Below, in pieces: positions 30,251 to 42,608 of a stretch of DNA of 64,000 nucleotides. The translations under genes and the position numbers were made by a program. Position 1 is the stretch's first letter; each line of letters opens with the position of its first letter. The notes beneath the pieces were generated by a model, which was given only the letters and a program-made list of their open reading frames with translations, made no database searches and was not told where the DNA came from. The stretch lies in assembly GCA_964035575.1 (NCBI GenBank), contig OZ037934.1, forward strand, positions 558,001-622,000, written 5' to 3'. Source of the stretch: Rhynchopus sp. YZ270_cl-10. Lineage: Eukaryota > Euglenozoa > Diplonemea > Diplonemida > Diplonemidae.

Positions 30251-31843
30251 AAACAGAAACACAATGTTTCTCCTGCCTTTGTGTGTTTTTTTTTTTTTTA
30301 ATTTAGAAATCATTTGTGCAGTTTCTTTTGTGCAGAAAGCATTTTCCCCATCCTACTGTGTGCGTGAAGGTGTTGCGCGGGTTGAGGAAGTAAATTTTTT
30401 GGAACGTGGAGATTTGCACAACCGAGGCAACTACATCACTCCAAAAATTTATCTAAAAAAAAACACAACAACAGCAAAGCGACTATCGTTACTTTTATAC
30501 TGTATTTCGCTGTATCGTTCGGTTTTCTCAGTTTTGTTCAGTTTTTTTTTCTCTTTTTATGTGGGGGGTGGATGGGAGGGGGAGAGCTTTGGTCTGCACG
30601 ACCGTGAAGTAAATGAGGTTTTTTACTTCACCGTCGTGTGGTCAATATGTATCACGTTGTCTTTATGTGGGGCCACTCACACGACGTGGTCCAGGACCAA
30701 TTTCACTTCGTGGTGACAAGTGAAACGACAAGTGAAATTGCTGACAAGTGGTCACTTGTAATGCCAAGTGATTTACATGTCATTTCACTTGTCATTTTTA
30801 TGACAAGTGATTTCACTTGTCAGGTGCCTCTGGACCCCGTCGTGCACTGGTTACGCACCCCCCATACCCTCGCGTCTCACAGCGTCATGAGCGTATTCAG
30901 CTGGGCACCCCTTTTGGTGCTCGCGAGAACTAAAAAAACATGTGTCAGATCATCCCCCCCCTTTTCTGTATTGAGTGATGTGTACTCCCCTTTCTCCTTT
31001 TTTCAACTTACCTTCCTTCACCCCCCTGTAAGGGTAACCGTAGGTGAAGTAAGGTATAGTATTGAAATCGATGTGGGGGGGGAGTAAAGGGTCAATTTTA
31101 CAAAACCAGATTTTGAGGAAAATTTTAGCCGAAAATGGGCCCCACGTATAAGGAACCGGGCTCATATTTCTCAAAATTTAAGTGGCCAAAAAATTGTCCA
31201 ATTTTCGAGATTGACCCCACCACTGCACGGGCGGAGCCCAAAAATGCAAATAAGGACCCTTTTTAATTTGTTCTCTTGAAAAGTGTAATTTCATGTTTTC
31301 GCGAAAAAAATAACAACTGGTCCTACAAGGGTTGAAGGAAGGTGGTTGAAAACAACAATAACAACAAGAACAACTAATTGCCAAGAAAAAAACGGAGTGT
31401 GCTGTGGAAAACTCCGCGCGATTTTCGAAACCACCGTAGCATCCTGGGGATTTGCTGGAGGTGCTGATGCGCCTGGTGTGATCGAAGTGTTGTAGTCTGT
31501 GCATTCTGTGTTCCTTCCGCACTGCTCCAACGACGACGACAATGTGGAGCCTGTGGACAACTACGAGCTGGAACACGCCGAGCCTGCCGAGCCGACGTAC
31601 AACAACGCTATCGAGCAGATGGTGCTGGATGAAGAGGACAGCCCCCCTTCTTGAACGTTTCAGATGCTGGCGTCCCAGTGGGTCTGGCAGCTTACGAAGA
31701 GCGTTAGCATACCTGCAGAAGAGCAGAATGCTGGGCGTGTTGTAGATTATTTCTACAGGATGGAGTTCCACATCACACCCCGTTTTTTTTCCGATAGCAA
31801 TTACTTGTTTTTTTTTTTTTTTTTTTTTTTTTTGTAAGCAACT
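30251..31843. other. Intergenic, palindromes and decayed coding fragment
   Basis: At 30408-30452 there is a copy of the 60-bp 'CAACCGAGGCAACTACA' repeat. At 30699-30822 there is a cluster of ACAAGTGA/TCACTTGT inverted repeats. At 31523-31654 there is a 43-codon open stretch ('NVEPVDNYELEHAEPAEP..') with protein-like composition, followed in another frame by '..SQWVWQLTKSVSIPAEEQ..'. This is probably a decayed transposon or gene fragment, with no intact gene. The poly-T run of about 31808-31833 precedes the MITE cluster. Confidence 0.45.
30699..30822. repeat. Clustered ACAAGTGA inverted repeats
   Basis: At least seven alternating copies of (G)ACAAGTGA and TCACTTGT(C) lie within 124 bases, several able to pair as nested hairpins, for example TGACAAGTGATTTCACTTGTCA. 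Confidence 0.75.
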
Positions 31844-32141
31844 CAGGCTCTCCGCTAGGATTTCCGATTTTGAAAATATTCTGTTGATGGTCCACGTTGG
31901 TGGGGTACATGCTTGCGCCGCAGGCGCACGGTACGCAACTTTTTTTTTTACCAACGCCCGATTTTGACTTTTTTGGGACGTTTGAGCACTCACCTCTCCA
32001 TATCTTCTTCTCCTGAGCTTTTTTGACAGGTAGAACGGGTCTGAACCACTTAGCAGAACTTTTTTTTTTTTTCTTTTTTTCCCCATTTTCAAAAAGTTCT
32101 GTTGACAATCAACAGAACTTTAGTACCTAGCGGAGTGCCTG
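31844..32141. mobile_element. hAT-like MITE, TSD AAGCAACT
   Basis: The 298-bp element has 16-bp TIRs with one mismatch: CAGGCTCTCCGCTAGG at 31844-31859 and, inverted, CCTAGCGGAGTGCCTG at 32126-32141. It is flanked by the perfect 8-bp duplication AAGCAACT (31836-31843 and 32142-32149). It has no transposase. Confidence 0.88.
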
Positions 32142-32150
32142 AAGCAACTC

Positions 32151-32814
32151 CAGGGTATTAGGGTGAAAATCCAAAATTCCGGAAAAAACTGGTTTTTCTG
32201 GTTTTCTCTCCTGGGTGGCGAAAACTAGTGTTTCCGGTGAAAACCTCCACCGTTGACGGACACAGTCACCTTTTTCGGGTTTTTCGGGGGTGGGGTCAGT
32301 GTCTTATCCAGGAATCCAGATTTCAAGATTGGGGAGGTCAGCTTGTTTTTTGCTAAAAATATATTTCGGCGCTGCTGACCAGGGTAGATTGGGAACATTG
32401 GGACTGTGTTTTGGCGGAGCAAAAAAAATAATACAAAATGGCGCCGCAGGCGAAAAATTTTGAGGGTACGGTGTAGAAATCTAGCTTTTTACACCACAGA
32501 GCCACTCAACGAACCCTTTTTTGCGGAGCAAAAAAATGAAAAATGGCTCCGCAGGCAAAAAAAAAATCAAGGAACAGCCATTTCCCAAAGGCACTCCCGT
32601 GGTTCAACCACGGTTCTACCAGGCGGGGAAAAAATGCGGGGAAAAAAAATCGAGTCCGCCCTAATCTGGGGACGACATTTACAGAAAGGCCTGGTGAAAA
32701 GTGTCGGTTTTTTTTTTCCCTCCAGATTTCTCTGTTTTTTTTTTTTTTTTTGAAAACCAGTTTTTGGAAAAACTGGTTTTCAAAACCAGTTTTTTTAACC
32801 ACCCTAATACCCTG
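32151..32814. mobile_element. hAT-like MITE, TSD AGCAACTC
   Basis: The 664-bp element has perfect 15-bp TIRs CAGGGTATTAGGGTG (32151-32165) and its inverse at 32800-32814, and an 8-bp duplication AGCAACTC (32143-32150 and 32815-32822). It inserted one base from the right end of the neighbouring element's duplicated site. It holds the shared internal block (CAGTGTCTTATCCAGGAATC near 32300; GGCGCCGCAGGCG near 32440) and further hairpins near 32740-32790. No coding frame is convincing. Confidence 0.9.
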
Positions 32815-33000
32815 AGCAACTCTCAAGCCCAACACTCCAGTGTTCAATAACCCCGCGGAGTGTCAGTGCCTGCGTCCCCGGCTGTTTCATCCTTCTACTA
32901 AATTTTTTCGATGCATGCTGGTTCGGATCGAAAATGTGTATTTCTCCGTTACATTCCCACCCCCTCCTACACCACCACCACAGAGCAGCGCTACACCACG

Positions 33001-36000
33001 ATGTGGCGCGGGTTGGTTTTTGCTGTGTTTTGTCTGAGCAGTGTGGTTGCACAGGATGAGTGTCTGGATGTATCCAACACGTGTCCACTGAAGCAGACCT
33101 GCTCGGACATGGACATGGTAACGATGGGGGACTGGATCTGTGTGTGCGACGCACCCACCACTGGCATGTCCACGATGGCGACGCAGCCTGCGACGTGCAC
33201 GATCGATGAATGCACTGCGACGTGCCCGACGTGCTCTGCAGGGGTGTGCACTGCAGCCGGGCAGCTCTGCATCGACCCGAACCCAGCGGCAGACTCTCTG
33301 CGCGACTGGATCTGCCAATGCCAGTCGCCCGCCCTGCCCACCTTCTCCTACGCATCTCCTGCGGTGTGCGTGCTCAATGAGTGCGGCACCAAGGCGGCCA
33401 CCTGCTCAGCAGCAGGACAAACCTGCGTCGACCCCAACATCGACGTCAACTCACAAAACGACTGGGAGTGCCGCTGCAACTATCCACACAACGGTGTCGG
33501 CCTTCAGACCGTCGCAACCTGCACATACGATGAATGCCTCGAGCACTTCGCACTCTGTGTAGGTGGTGGGCAACAGTGTGTCGACGCGAACACAGATGCC
33601 GCCTCGCTTCGTGACTGGAAGTGCGTCTGTGTGGCACCGGCCACAGGGGAACAATCGCATGGCCTGGCCGACTGTGGTATGTGTTTTGAAGAGGAGTAAG
33701 TGTTCAGTATTATGTAGAAGTATAACGAAAAAATCCTTCAATTGTACCCTTTTGAGGTGACGAAGCATGAGAGGCTGTACAGAGAATGACACCACGTACC
33801 GCATGTCGTAATGACCATGTGTACCATACCCTACCTACTTCACTTAAAAAAATCTCCTTTTTCTTCAGTCACTGCGGATGAGTGTAACCCGAAGGCCGCA
33901 GTGTGCTGGGGGCCTGGCCAGCACTGCAACGACCCAGATGCGATGACGCCAGATGATTGGGTGTGCGAATGCTTCGCTCCCTTTACGGGGCCGACGGTGG
34001 TGATGGCGAAGACGGGGTGTGGTATGTGAGCGACGTTGTGACGTTGTGACGAGACACACTTTGACACTTTGCACCAACAATGTTAACACCCAACAGAGCT
34101 CAACGAATGCACAGCCACGTGCGTCACATGCGCAAAGACGGCAAGCGGAGATGTCTGCTCCGATGTTGGCCAGCTCTGTACGGATCTGGACACCAGCGCC
34201 ATCAGTCTCAGCGACTGGGAGTGCTCGTGTGTCTCCCCCCAGTCCGGCGCGTCCACACCGATGGCTGCGGCCACATGTAGTATGTCTCCGCCTCCCCCCC
34301 CTCCACAGTTATTGAGGAGATTTATATGGCATAACTATTTCCTTCCTTTTGTCAGTGCCTGCGTCGCAGAGGCGTTTTGCACTACCAACTTCACCCCCTC
34401 TCCCTTTTTCCCCCACGTCCTTCGCATCTTGACTGATGCGTTTTAGCACGTTTCAACTACTTCTTTTTTTGCACAATGCATTGTTCAACAATGGATCCAC
34501 CACCCCCACAACCCTCTCAGCCCTCAACGACTGCATCGCCAACTCCGTGACCTGCCTGACGGGGCAACTCTGTGTCGACCCAGACCCGTCCCCAAACGTA
34601 TCGGGCGACTGGAAATGCGTCTGCGAGCTTCCGGGTTTGGGTGAGAGCGTGGCCTCTGCTGCCGTCTGTGTGTACGATGAGTGCATCACGAACAAGGGAG
34701 ATGCGTGCATTACGTCGGGACAGGAGTGTCAGGACCCTGACACTTCACCCAATGTTGTCGACGACTGGAAATGCGTCTGTGTCGCCCCTGCAACCGGAGA
34801 GCAGGTGGCGGGAGTCGCTATGTGCACATACGCGGCAGGGGATGAATGCGAAACCCAGGCCGCCACATGCACGAGCGCCGGGCAGAAATGTGTTGACCCC
34901 AGCATGGCTGCAGACGACTGGCGTTGTGAGTGCATTGCGCCTGCCGAGGGGGTCGCAGCAGTAGGTGCTGCTACCGAATGCATCGTCAACGAGTGCACCG
35001 CGGTCTGCCAGAGCTGTGCAGACACGGGGAGTGGCAACGTCTGCACCAAAGCCCACCAATCCTGCAGCGACCCCGACAAACACCCCTCCAGCCCACACGA
35101 CTGGATCTGCCAATGTCCCGGCGCCAGCACATCCGCGAAAGGGCAGCCCGCTGTCTGCATCGACAGCGACTGCGACCACAGCTCCTGCGGGACAAACACC
35201 TGCGTCGACCCAAACACCTCCGCAGACAGCAGAGGTGATTACTACTGCGAATGCAAAGTCGGGACCGGGAAGCAAATCGGTGGAATGGTTTCATGTGGTA
35301 TGTCGAAGAAAATGAAATTAAAAACACAACAAAAAAACCCCCTTTTCAGCTGTCGATGAATGCAAAGACAACACAAAGACCTGCACCGATGCCTTCCAGA
35401 CCTGCTTTGACCCAGACCACTACACAGCCGGGGATTGGATATGCGCATGCCCTGCTCCTGCGACTGAAACCCAGGTCGCAGCATTTGTCCCGTTTTGTTG
35501 TATGTATTTGTGCTCTTTGTCTTTTTTTTATTCTCTTTTTTTGTACAGCGTACCCAGGCGATTGTGCCACCCAGATTTACACATGCCAGCAAGAGGGGCA
35601 GACGTGCGTCGACTCTGATGGAATGGCAGATGGCGTGTACTCCTGCGCGTGCGTGAGTCCGCAGACGGGCCCACCGCAACGTGCAGGAACGGCTACATGT
35701 GGTATGTTCTCTCTTCCCTATGTTGACTCTTCACCACGTCGTGCACAGAGTTGGATGAGTGCACGCAGCAGTGCGCGACGTGCGCCGAGTCCCCTCACAG
35801 TGCAGGTGCAGGCTCGGGGAACGTGTGCACCGACGCAGGGCAGATCTGCCACGACCTGGACCACAGCCCCCTGAAGACCTCGGACTGGCAGTGTGATTGT
35901 GCCCCGCCTTCTGTGGGCGCCCCTGGCATTGCAGGCATCGCGACGTGTGGTATGTAGGTGGCAACCCTTCCCTCCCATATTCAACCCATACAGTGCTGGA

Positions 36001-39000
36001 TGAGTGCCTGGTGATGGTGAACCAGGCTTCGTGCGGGATGAACCAGCTGTGTGTGGACCCAAACACAGACCCGAAGAGCGTGGGTGACTGGGAGTGCCAG
36101 TGCCAGATGCCGTGGTACGGCACGCAGACCACGGGGTCGGCACACTGCCGTCTCACGCCGACGCCCACGCCGGACACGCCTTCCCCACCGACGCCTGTGC
36201 CCGACACAATAGCGCCCACACCAGCGCCTCCGACAACAGCACCTCTGACACCTGCGCCTGACACCATTGCGCCCACGGACGTCCCAGCGACGACAGCACC
36301 GCTCACCCCTGCACCAGACACGTTGCCGCCAGCAACAGACGCTCCTGCCACACAACCGCCCACAGCCCTGCCCCCAGGCGCCACCCTGCCCCCTATAACA
36401 CCAGCACCAGACACACCAACACCACAACTCAGCTGCGCGGTTCTGACTGCCGCAGGCCAAGCTACGTGCGAAATGTCCCCAACATGCACGTGGGACGGCA
36501 CGGCGTGCATCGACGCACAGATGACAGACTGCACAACAGTCGTGGACCCCGTCCAATGCGGAATCGCACCTACATGCAAGTGGGACGGAACCGCATGTGT
36601 CACTGATGACATGACTATGGTGCAGTGCGATGCCGTGGATGCTACTGCATGTGGCATGATCACTGGGTGCTTCTGGATGACTGGCAAGTGTGAGTCCATC
36701 GATGACCAATGCCGCACGAACTTCCCAAAGCAGGCCATGTGTGACCCTGTTGCCTTCTGCAAGTGGGTCAACAACGAATGTGTTGGTGACTACACCGGCA
36801 TGCCAACATCGGACCAATGTGCGGTGCTTGCCACAACTGAGCCTGAATGTGCGGCTATCACAGGGTGTGAGTGGATGGGCTCATGTGTTGCTACAGGCTC
36901 AGGGCCAGCACCAACACCTCCTCCGACACCACCGACAGCAGCCCAGTGCACATTGGTGGGACCAACAGAGCCCGAGTGCACAGCAGCATCTGGTTGCAAA
37001 TGGGAGGCAAACGCGTGTATTCCTGATGCCACATCGCCACCGACACCACCCACCACCGATCAGTGTGCAAAGCTTGGACCGAGTCAGCCTCAGTGTGCGG
37101 CTGCGTCTGGCTGTTTCTGGGACGGTGCAGCCTGTGTTGCTGGTGCTGGCCCAGGGCCAACTCCTCCTCCGACACCACCAACAGCAGCTCAGTGCACCTT
37201 GGTGGGACCAACTGAGCCCGAGTGCACAGCAGCATCTGGTTGCAAATGGGAGGCAAACGCGTGTATTCCTGATGCCACATCGCCACCGACACCACCCACC
37301 ACGGATCAGTGTGCAAAGCTTGGACCGAGTCAGCCTCAGTGTGCGGCTGCATCTGGCTGTTTCTGGGACGGTGCAGCTTGTGTCGCTGGTGCTGGCCCAG
37401 GGCCGACACCACCAACTCCTCCGACACCACCGACAGCAGCCCAGTGCACATTGGTGGGACCAACAGAGCCCGAGTGCACAGCAGCATCTGGTTGCAAATG
37501 GGATGCAAACGCATGTATTCCTGATGCCACATCGCCACCGACACCACCCACCACGGATCAGTGCGCAAAGCTTGGACCGAGTCAGCCTGAGTGTGCGGCT
37601 GCGTCTGGCTGTTTCTGGGACGGTGCAGCCTGTGTTGCTGGTGCTGGCCCAGGGCCAACTCCTCCTCCGACACCACCAACAGCAGCCCAGTGCACATTGG
37701 TGGGACCAACAGAGCCCGAGTGCACAGCAGCATCTGGTTGCAAATGGGAGGCAAACGCTTGTATTCCTGATGCCACATCGCCACCGACACCGCCCACCAC
37801 GGATCAGTGTGCAAAGCTTGGACCGAGTCAGCCTGAGTGTGCGGCTGCGTCTGGCTGTTTCTGGGATGGTGCAGCTTGTGTCGCTGGTGCTGGCCCAGGG
37901 CCGACACCACCAACTCCTCCGACACCACCGACAGCAGCCCAATGCACATTGGTGGGACCAACTGAGCCCGAGTGCACAGCAGCATCTGGTTGCAAATGGG
38001 AGGCAAACGCGTGTATTCCTGATGCCACATCGCCACCGACACCACCCACCACGGATCAGTGTGCAAAGCTTGGACCGAGTCAGCCTGAGTGTGCGGCTGC
38101 GTCTGGCTGTTTCTGGGACGGTGCAGCCTGTGTTGCTGGTGCTGGCCCAGGTCCGACACCACCGACACCGCCAACTCCTCCGACACCACCGACAGCAGCC
38201 CAATGCACATTAGTGGGACCAACAGAGCCCGAGTGCACAGCAGCATCTGGTTGCAAATGGGAAGCTGGCGCTCACGGTGGGGGATCATGTGTGCCTGACC
38301 CGACATCGCCACCGACACCACCCACCACTGATCAGTGTGCAAAACTTGGACCAACTGAACCTGAGTGTGGTGCAGCTTCTGGTTGTTCTTGGGACGGTGC
38401 CGCCTGTGTTGCTGGTGCTGGCTCAGGGCCAACACCTCCGACACCGCCGACTCCTCCGACACCACCGACAGCAGCCCAATGCACATTAGTGGGACCAACA
38501 GAGCCTGAGTGCACAGCAGCATCTGGTTGCAAATGGGAAGCTGGCGCTCACGGTGGGGGATCATGTGTGCCTGACCCGACATCGCCACCGACACCACCCA
38601 CCACTGATCAGTGTGCAAAACTTGGACCAACTGAACCTGAGTGTGGTGCGGCATCTGGTTGTTCTTGGGACGGTGCCGCTTGTGTTGCTGGTGCTGGCTC
38701 AGGGCCAACACCTCCGACACCGCCAACTCCTCCGACACCACCAACAGCAGCCCAATGCACCTTGGTGGGACCAACAGAGCCCGAGTGTGGAGCTGCGTCT
38801 GGTTGCAAATGGGAGGCAGACGGTCACGGTGGGGGATCGTGTGTGCCTGACCCAACATCGCCACCGACACCACCCACCACTGATCAGTGTGCAAAGCTTG
38901 GACCAACTGAACCTGAGTGTGGTGCAGCTTCTGGTTGTTCTTGGGACGGTGCCGCCTGTATTGCTGGTGCTGGCTCAGGGCCGACACCACCAACTCCTCC

Positions 39001-40246
39001 GACACCACCAACAGCAGCCCAATGCACCTTGGTGGGACCAACTGAAGCTGAGTGTGGAGCTGCGTCTGGTTGCAAATGGGAGGCAGACGGTCACGGTGGG
39101 GGATCGTGTGTGCCTGACCCTACGTCGCCACCGACACCACCTACGAGCGATCAGTGCGCAAAGCTTGGACCTACTGAGGCTGAGTGTGGTGCGGCATCTG
39201 GTTGTTCTTGGGACGGGTCTACGTGTGGCTCTGCGACAGCGGGGACGACGTGCGGTGCGCAGACCTCGCAGACGGGGTGCGAAACGTATGCCTCCTGTGT
39301 GTGGTCGGGGACTGCCTGCGGCGATGCACCTAAGGCTCCTACGACGGATGCCGAGTGTGCGCAGTCCGGCTTCACCGAACCACAATGCTTCGCCGCAGGG
39401 TGTGAGTGGACGGGTGTGAAATGCAAAGGCCTTGGCGCCAGCGACATCGAAATCACCGTAGCACCCCCCAGCGAGGACGAGGACGACACACTGACCATCA
39501 TCCTCATCATCGCTCTGACTATCGTTGCAATCTGCCTGATCATTGCCTGCGTTCTCTTTTTCATGGCGAAGAAGAAGGCAAAATACCACGAACGCAACGC
39601 TGTCAACGAGAAGGACCGCGAACTGCAACAGATGAACGCTGACCGAGAGGGGAAGCAAAAGCTTCAGGAGCAGGAGGAAGCACTTCTCACACAATACAAA
39701 CAGGACCTCGAGGCGAAGAACCATGAGATTGCGAACAAGCAGGCTGAAGTCGAGCAGGCGAGACGCGACACTGAAGCAGAGCGGCAGACAGTACGGGAAC
39801 GCGATGCGGAGTTAGCTGGACAGGAGGAGAAACAACGGCAAATGCTTGAATCTCGCGATGCCGACGAACAGCTCCGTGCTAGAGAGCTCGCCGACGCCGT
39901 GCAACGCGACGCAGTCACAAAGTCCATGCGTTCTGGTGGAATGGCAAGCATAGCACCTGGCGCTGCAGGCACCACCTCTGGCATGTCCTCCGTCCGTAGC
40001 CCTGCCCCTACATCCACTGCAGGACCTATGCCACCATCCCCCCATGGTGACATGTCCCCAATGCAGCCGCAAGCCACCCCGATCAGAAGGCCGCCAACCG
40101 AAAGCCTCAGTCCATCCTACACAAAGGGCTTTGACGACCCAGTGTCGCTGTCGCCTGAAGGTTCCCATCTGCGCTCAGTAGGCCACGCTGCACCACATCC
40201 TTCTGTGAGAGGATCCCCGGGGGCTCTCCCGCCAGCACCCCGTTAA
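33001..40246 (+). CDS. Giant cysteine-rich modular membrane protein (8 exons, 2181 aa)
   Basis: Exons are 33001-33676, 33869-34021, 34097-34279, 34521-35297, 35350-35499, 35549-35701, 35749-35949 and 35994-40246; all seven introns are phase 1, begin GTATG and end CAG. A signal peptide (1-18) is followed by about 15 six-Cys, EGF-like modules (DEC..C..GQxCxDP..DWxCxC..P..G) up to about residue 815. Next come a Thr/Pro-rich stalk (about 817-905), further Cys modules, nine tandem repeats of about 82-92 residues (about 1077-1843), one membrane helix (about 1930-1955), a Glu/Gln-rich coiled coil (about 1965-2080) and a Pro/Ser tail. The ectodomain is likely an adhesion or cell-coat molecule; the cytoplasmic coil suggests cytoskeletal anchoring. 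Partner and function are unknown. Exon joining rests on phase and on the repeated Cys pattern continuing across every junction. Confidence 0.85.
36929..39230 (+). repeat. Nine coding tandem repeats of 246-279 bp
   Basis: The starts (ACAGCAGCYCARTGCAC) are at about 36929, 37180, 37433, 37679, 37934, 38190, 38469, 38745 and 39012. Each unit encodes two Cys/Trp modules of the form QCxxLGPTEPEC..ASGCxW..xC separated by Pro-Thr linkers. Units 6-9 carry an extra GxHGGGSC insertion. Linker length varies by (PPT) multiples. Near-identity at DNA level indicates recent unequal exchange. Confidence 0.92.
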
Positions 40247-40481
40247 GAAGGGTTTGGTTAGGGCATGCTTGTTTGAATTTTTCCCCCAATACAGTGATTC
40301 TGTTCATTCGTAAAAAAGGAAGGGGGAACAAAATAAAACAGAGTTAACGTGTGTAAGGAGGAGGGGCCAGTGTTGGCAGGTTTTAATACAGGGGTGTTTA
40401 AAATAAGGTGGATTAAAATTGTACTAAACTTTGCTGTGCTGTACATAAAGCAACACTGGGGGAGGAGGAGGGGGGGGAGAG
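40247..40481. other. 3' flank of the cysteine-rich gene
   Basis: A/T-rich DNA with G-runs just before the large palindrome; no gene seen. Confidence 0.4.
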
Positions 40482-40615
40482 TAATGGTGGCAGTATTGTG
40501 ATGGGAGCCCATTGGAATACGCAAAAATACATCAAAATACATCACAGTATTGTGATGTATTTAGATGTATTTTTGCGTATTCCAATGGGCTCCCATCACA
40601 ATACTGCCACCATTA
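40482..40615. repeat. 134-bp near-perfect palindrome
   Basis: Arms 40482-40546 and 40551-40615 (65 bp each) are complementary with a single mismatch, with a 4-base centre GTAT. The ends are TAATGGTGGCAG..CTGCCACCATTA. Both sides are flanked by G/A-rich runs. It could be a foldback MITE (TA at each end would fit a mariner-type site), but no coding or longer copy is in the window. Confidence 0.95.
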
Positions 40616-42608
40616 GGGGGGAGGGGTATAGAATCACCGTTCTCATCGTTCAGGTCCGTTTTTTATTTTGCTTTTTTTTTCATTATATGTGTGACCTTTT
40701 TTTGTCCTTATGTATTCAGTCTCGATAGGTGTAATATATGGCGGGAGAGTGTCCCAATTAAGTTCGTCGTGATCAAGCATTTCTTATACTAAAATAATTG
40801 ATACAGAATTAGGGGGTCAAAAGAAAAAGGAGTCGGGGGGATTTTTTCCCTCGTTATTCCACGCCCCAATGGGTGCTGAATACAGTTGCCCTTATTTGCA
40901 TTTTTTTTTGCCGAACTTTTTAAGAGGTGGCTAAGCTTAGGTTCATCTTATAAACGTTTCTTTTTGTTCTCTGGGGGTTCGATAACCCCAAGGGGAACGA
41001 GGGTGCGGTCCGCCGATGAACGGTGAGGCGTTTGCACTCTCAACGTTCTCTTTCTTGTGGTTTCATCCGGATGGCTGGCATTGTGGGTCAGTCGGAGGTG
41101 TCTGCATCAAACAACTAAACAGCTTTTTTTTTTATTGGAACAGTTCCCCTTGAGACTTCTACAATTCACAGGGACAAATACCAAATCAGATTTTCCTTTT
41201 TTTAACAATAACAAAGGTCTCATCTGACCTGTGTCCGACCGTATGCAAACATTACTGTACACTGTCACGAGAGGGCTTTGTATTTCAAGTCATATTTACC
41301 TTTTTTTTTGGTACATTTCTGTTCACTGTCTGTTCGTTATGAACGTGGTAAGCATAAGCTAAATAGAAAATAAAGGGGTCTTTTTTTCATGTCAGGATGT
41401 TCGCTTTTGAAGTTTTCCTCCAAAAATGGTATTTTTTTTCCCAAAGCTTTTTTTGTTTTTTGTTTTTCCAGAGCCTGCGTCTGATGAACGGTGAGGCGTT
41501 TGCACTTTCAACTCTCTTTTTCTTTGCACAGCAAAGCCGAATTGAGAGGACTGTATTATGTAGGCAATTATCACAATACAGCCAGTAGGGGGCATCCCCA
41601 GTTATTTTTATTGTGTTGTGGATACCATACCAGCATCTCTCTTCAAGTTATATGTCCGATTTTTTTCCCCCCGGCCTCAAAGAGGTTTCCTCTTCACGGC
41701 CAAGTCAGTGGGAGCGTATTGCAGTAATAAAAATATCAACACAGAATGTTTATTACACACTTTACGCACAATCAAAATTATTTTTTTATACCCTTTCTAT
41801 GATGAGTGTGGTCTTTCAAATTCATCCTACAAGCTTTCTCTCCCTCTTTTTTTTTCTTTTTGGTCCGCCCAGTTTGTTCTGTTCCGTCTCCATCCTATTT
41901 CCCCCCTGACCTCCCACAGATTTGAATTACATCATCAGCTTCAAACAGAAATAACTAAAAAAAAAACGCAAAAACCCCTTGGTTGGGATGCTTTGTGAAA
42001 AAACATATACTGGGATGTAGCCTTTTTTTAATTTAGGTACACTATCACGAGAGGGCTTTGTATTTCAAGTCAACTTTATTTGTTGCCGATGCAACACAAC
42101 GTCTCGAAATGGGTGTAGAACTACATGGTTTGGATCCACCCCCCTGGTGCATTAACCCCCGGTCATTGTACCAAGATACACAGTTGACAAAAGGGCTTTT
42201 GTCCAATCCTGTGTATTTTCAAAGTTCGTTTTTAAGTTCTGTCAAAGAAAAATCCACCTCTTTCGTTGAGGGGGAAGGGGGGTGCTCAGCGACCTATTGT
42301 TGTGCCCAAAATATTACCTGTTGTAAGGGTAGTGACATAGAAAAAAGAACAATGATAACGAGGGGGTCTAGTTGAAAAAACAAGGTAACCCTTGTTGTGT
42401 AACGAGTTACAGACGGTAAGCTAGTTGCATACTCTTGTTAGACGGTATGTTTGGGCATAACTATCGGTTGTGGGGGGGATAGGGGGGTGTGTGTGTGTAC
42501 GGAAGGAGAATTGGAGCCGACAAAAAATGGCAAAAAAGAAAAAAAGAAACCAGACCCCCTTTTTTCCCCTCATTCAATCCCAATTTTTTTTTTTTCGCCT
42601 AATGAAAT
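40616..42608. other. Intergenic, SINE-like and other repeats, no gene
   Basis: There is a SINE-like unit at 40923-41050, another at 41465-41515, and GTACACTGTCACGAGAGGG copies at about 41262, 42036 and (decayed) 42177. The 41668-41775 block is the partner of 13788-13885. The ORFs here are short, T-rich and cross repeats. Confidence 0.5.
40923..41050 (+). mobile_element. SINE-like unit with A- and B-box-like motifs
   Basis: GGTGGCTAAGCTTAGG (A-box-like) is followed about 45 bases later by GGGGGTTCGATAACCCC (B-box). Then come GGTGCGGTCCGCCGATGAACGG and GCGTTTGCACTCTCAAC. The spacing fits a tRNA-derived Pol III promoter. This is the most complete copy in the window. Confidence 0.55.

Noticed and set aside
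31178-32108. Minus-strand frames rich in Lys over the MITE cluster
   Set aside because: They are driven by poly-T/poly-A tracts.
36690-39419. Long frames of 288-716 codons on both strands inside the Cys-rich gene repeats
   Set aside because: They are shadows of the tandem coding repeat; His/Gln/Leu-rich products with no domain.
40482-40615. Transcription terminator hairpin
   Set aside because: The arms are far too long and there is no reason to invoke a bacterial-type terminator.
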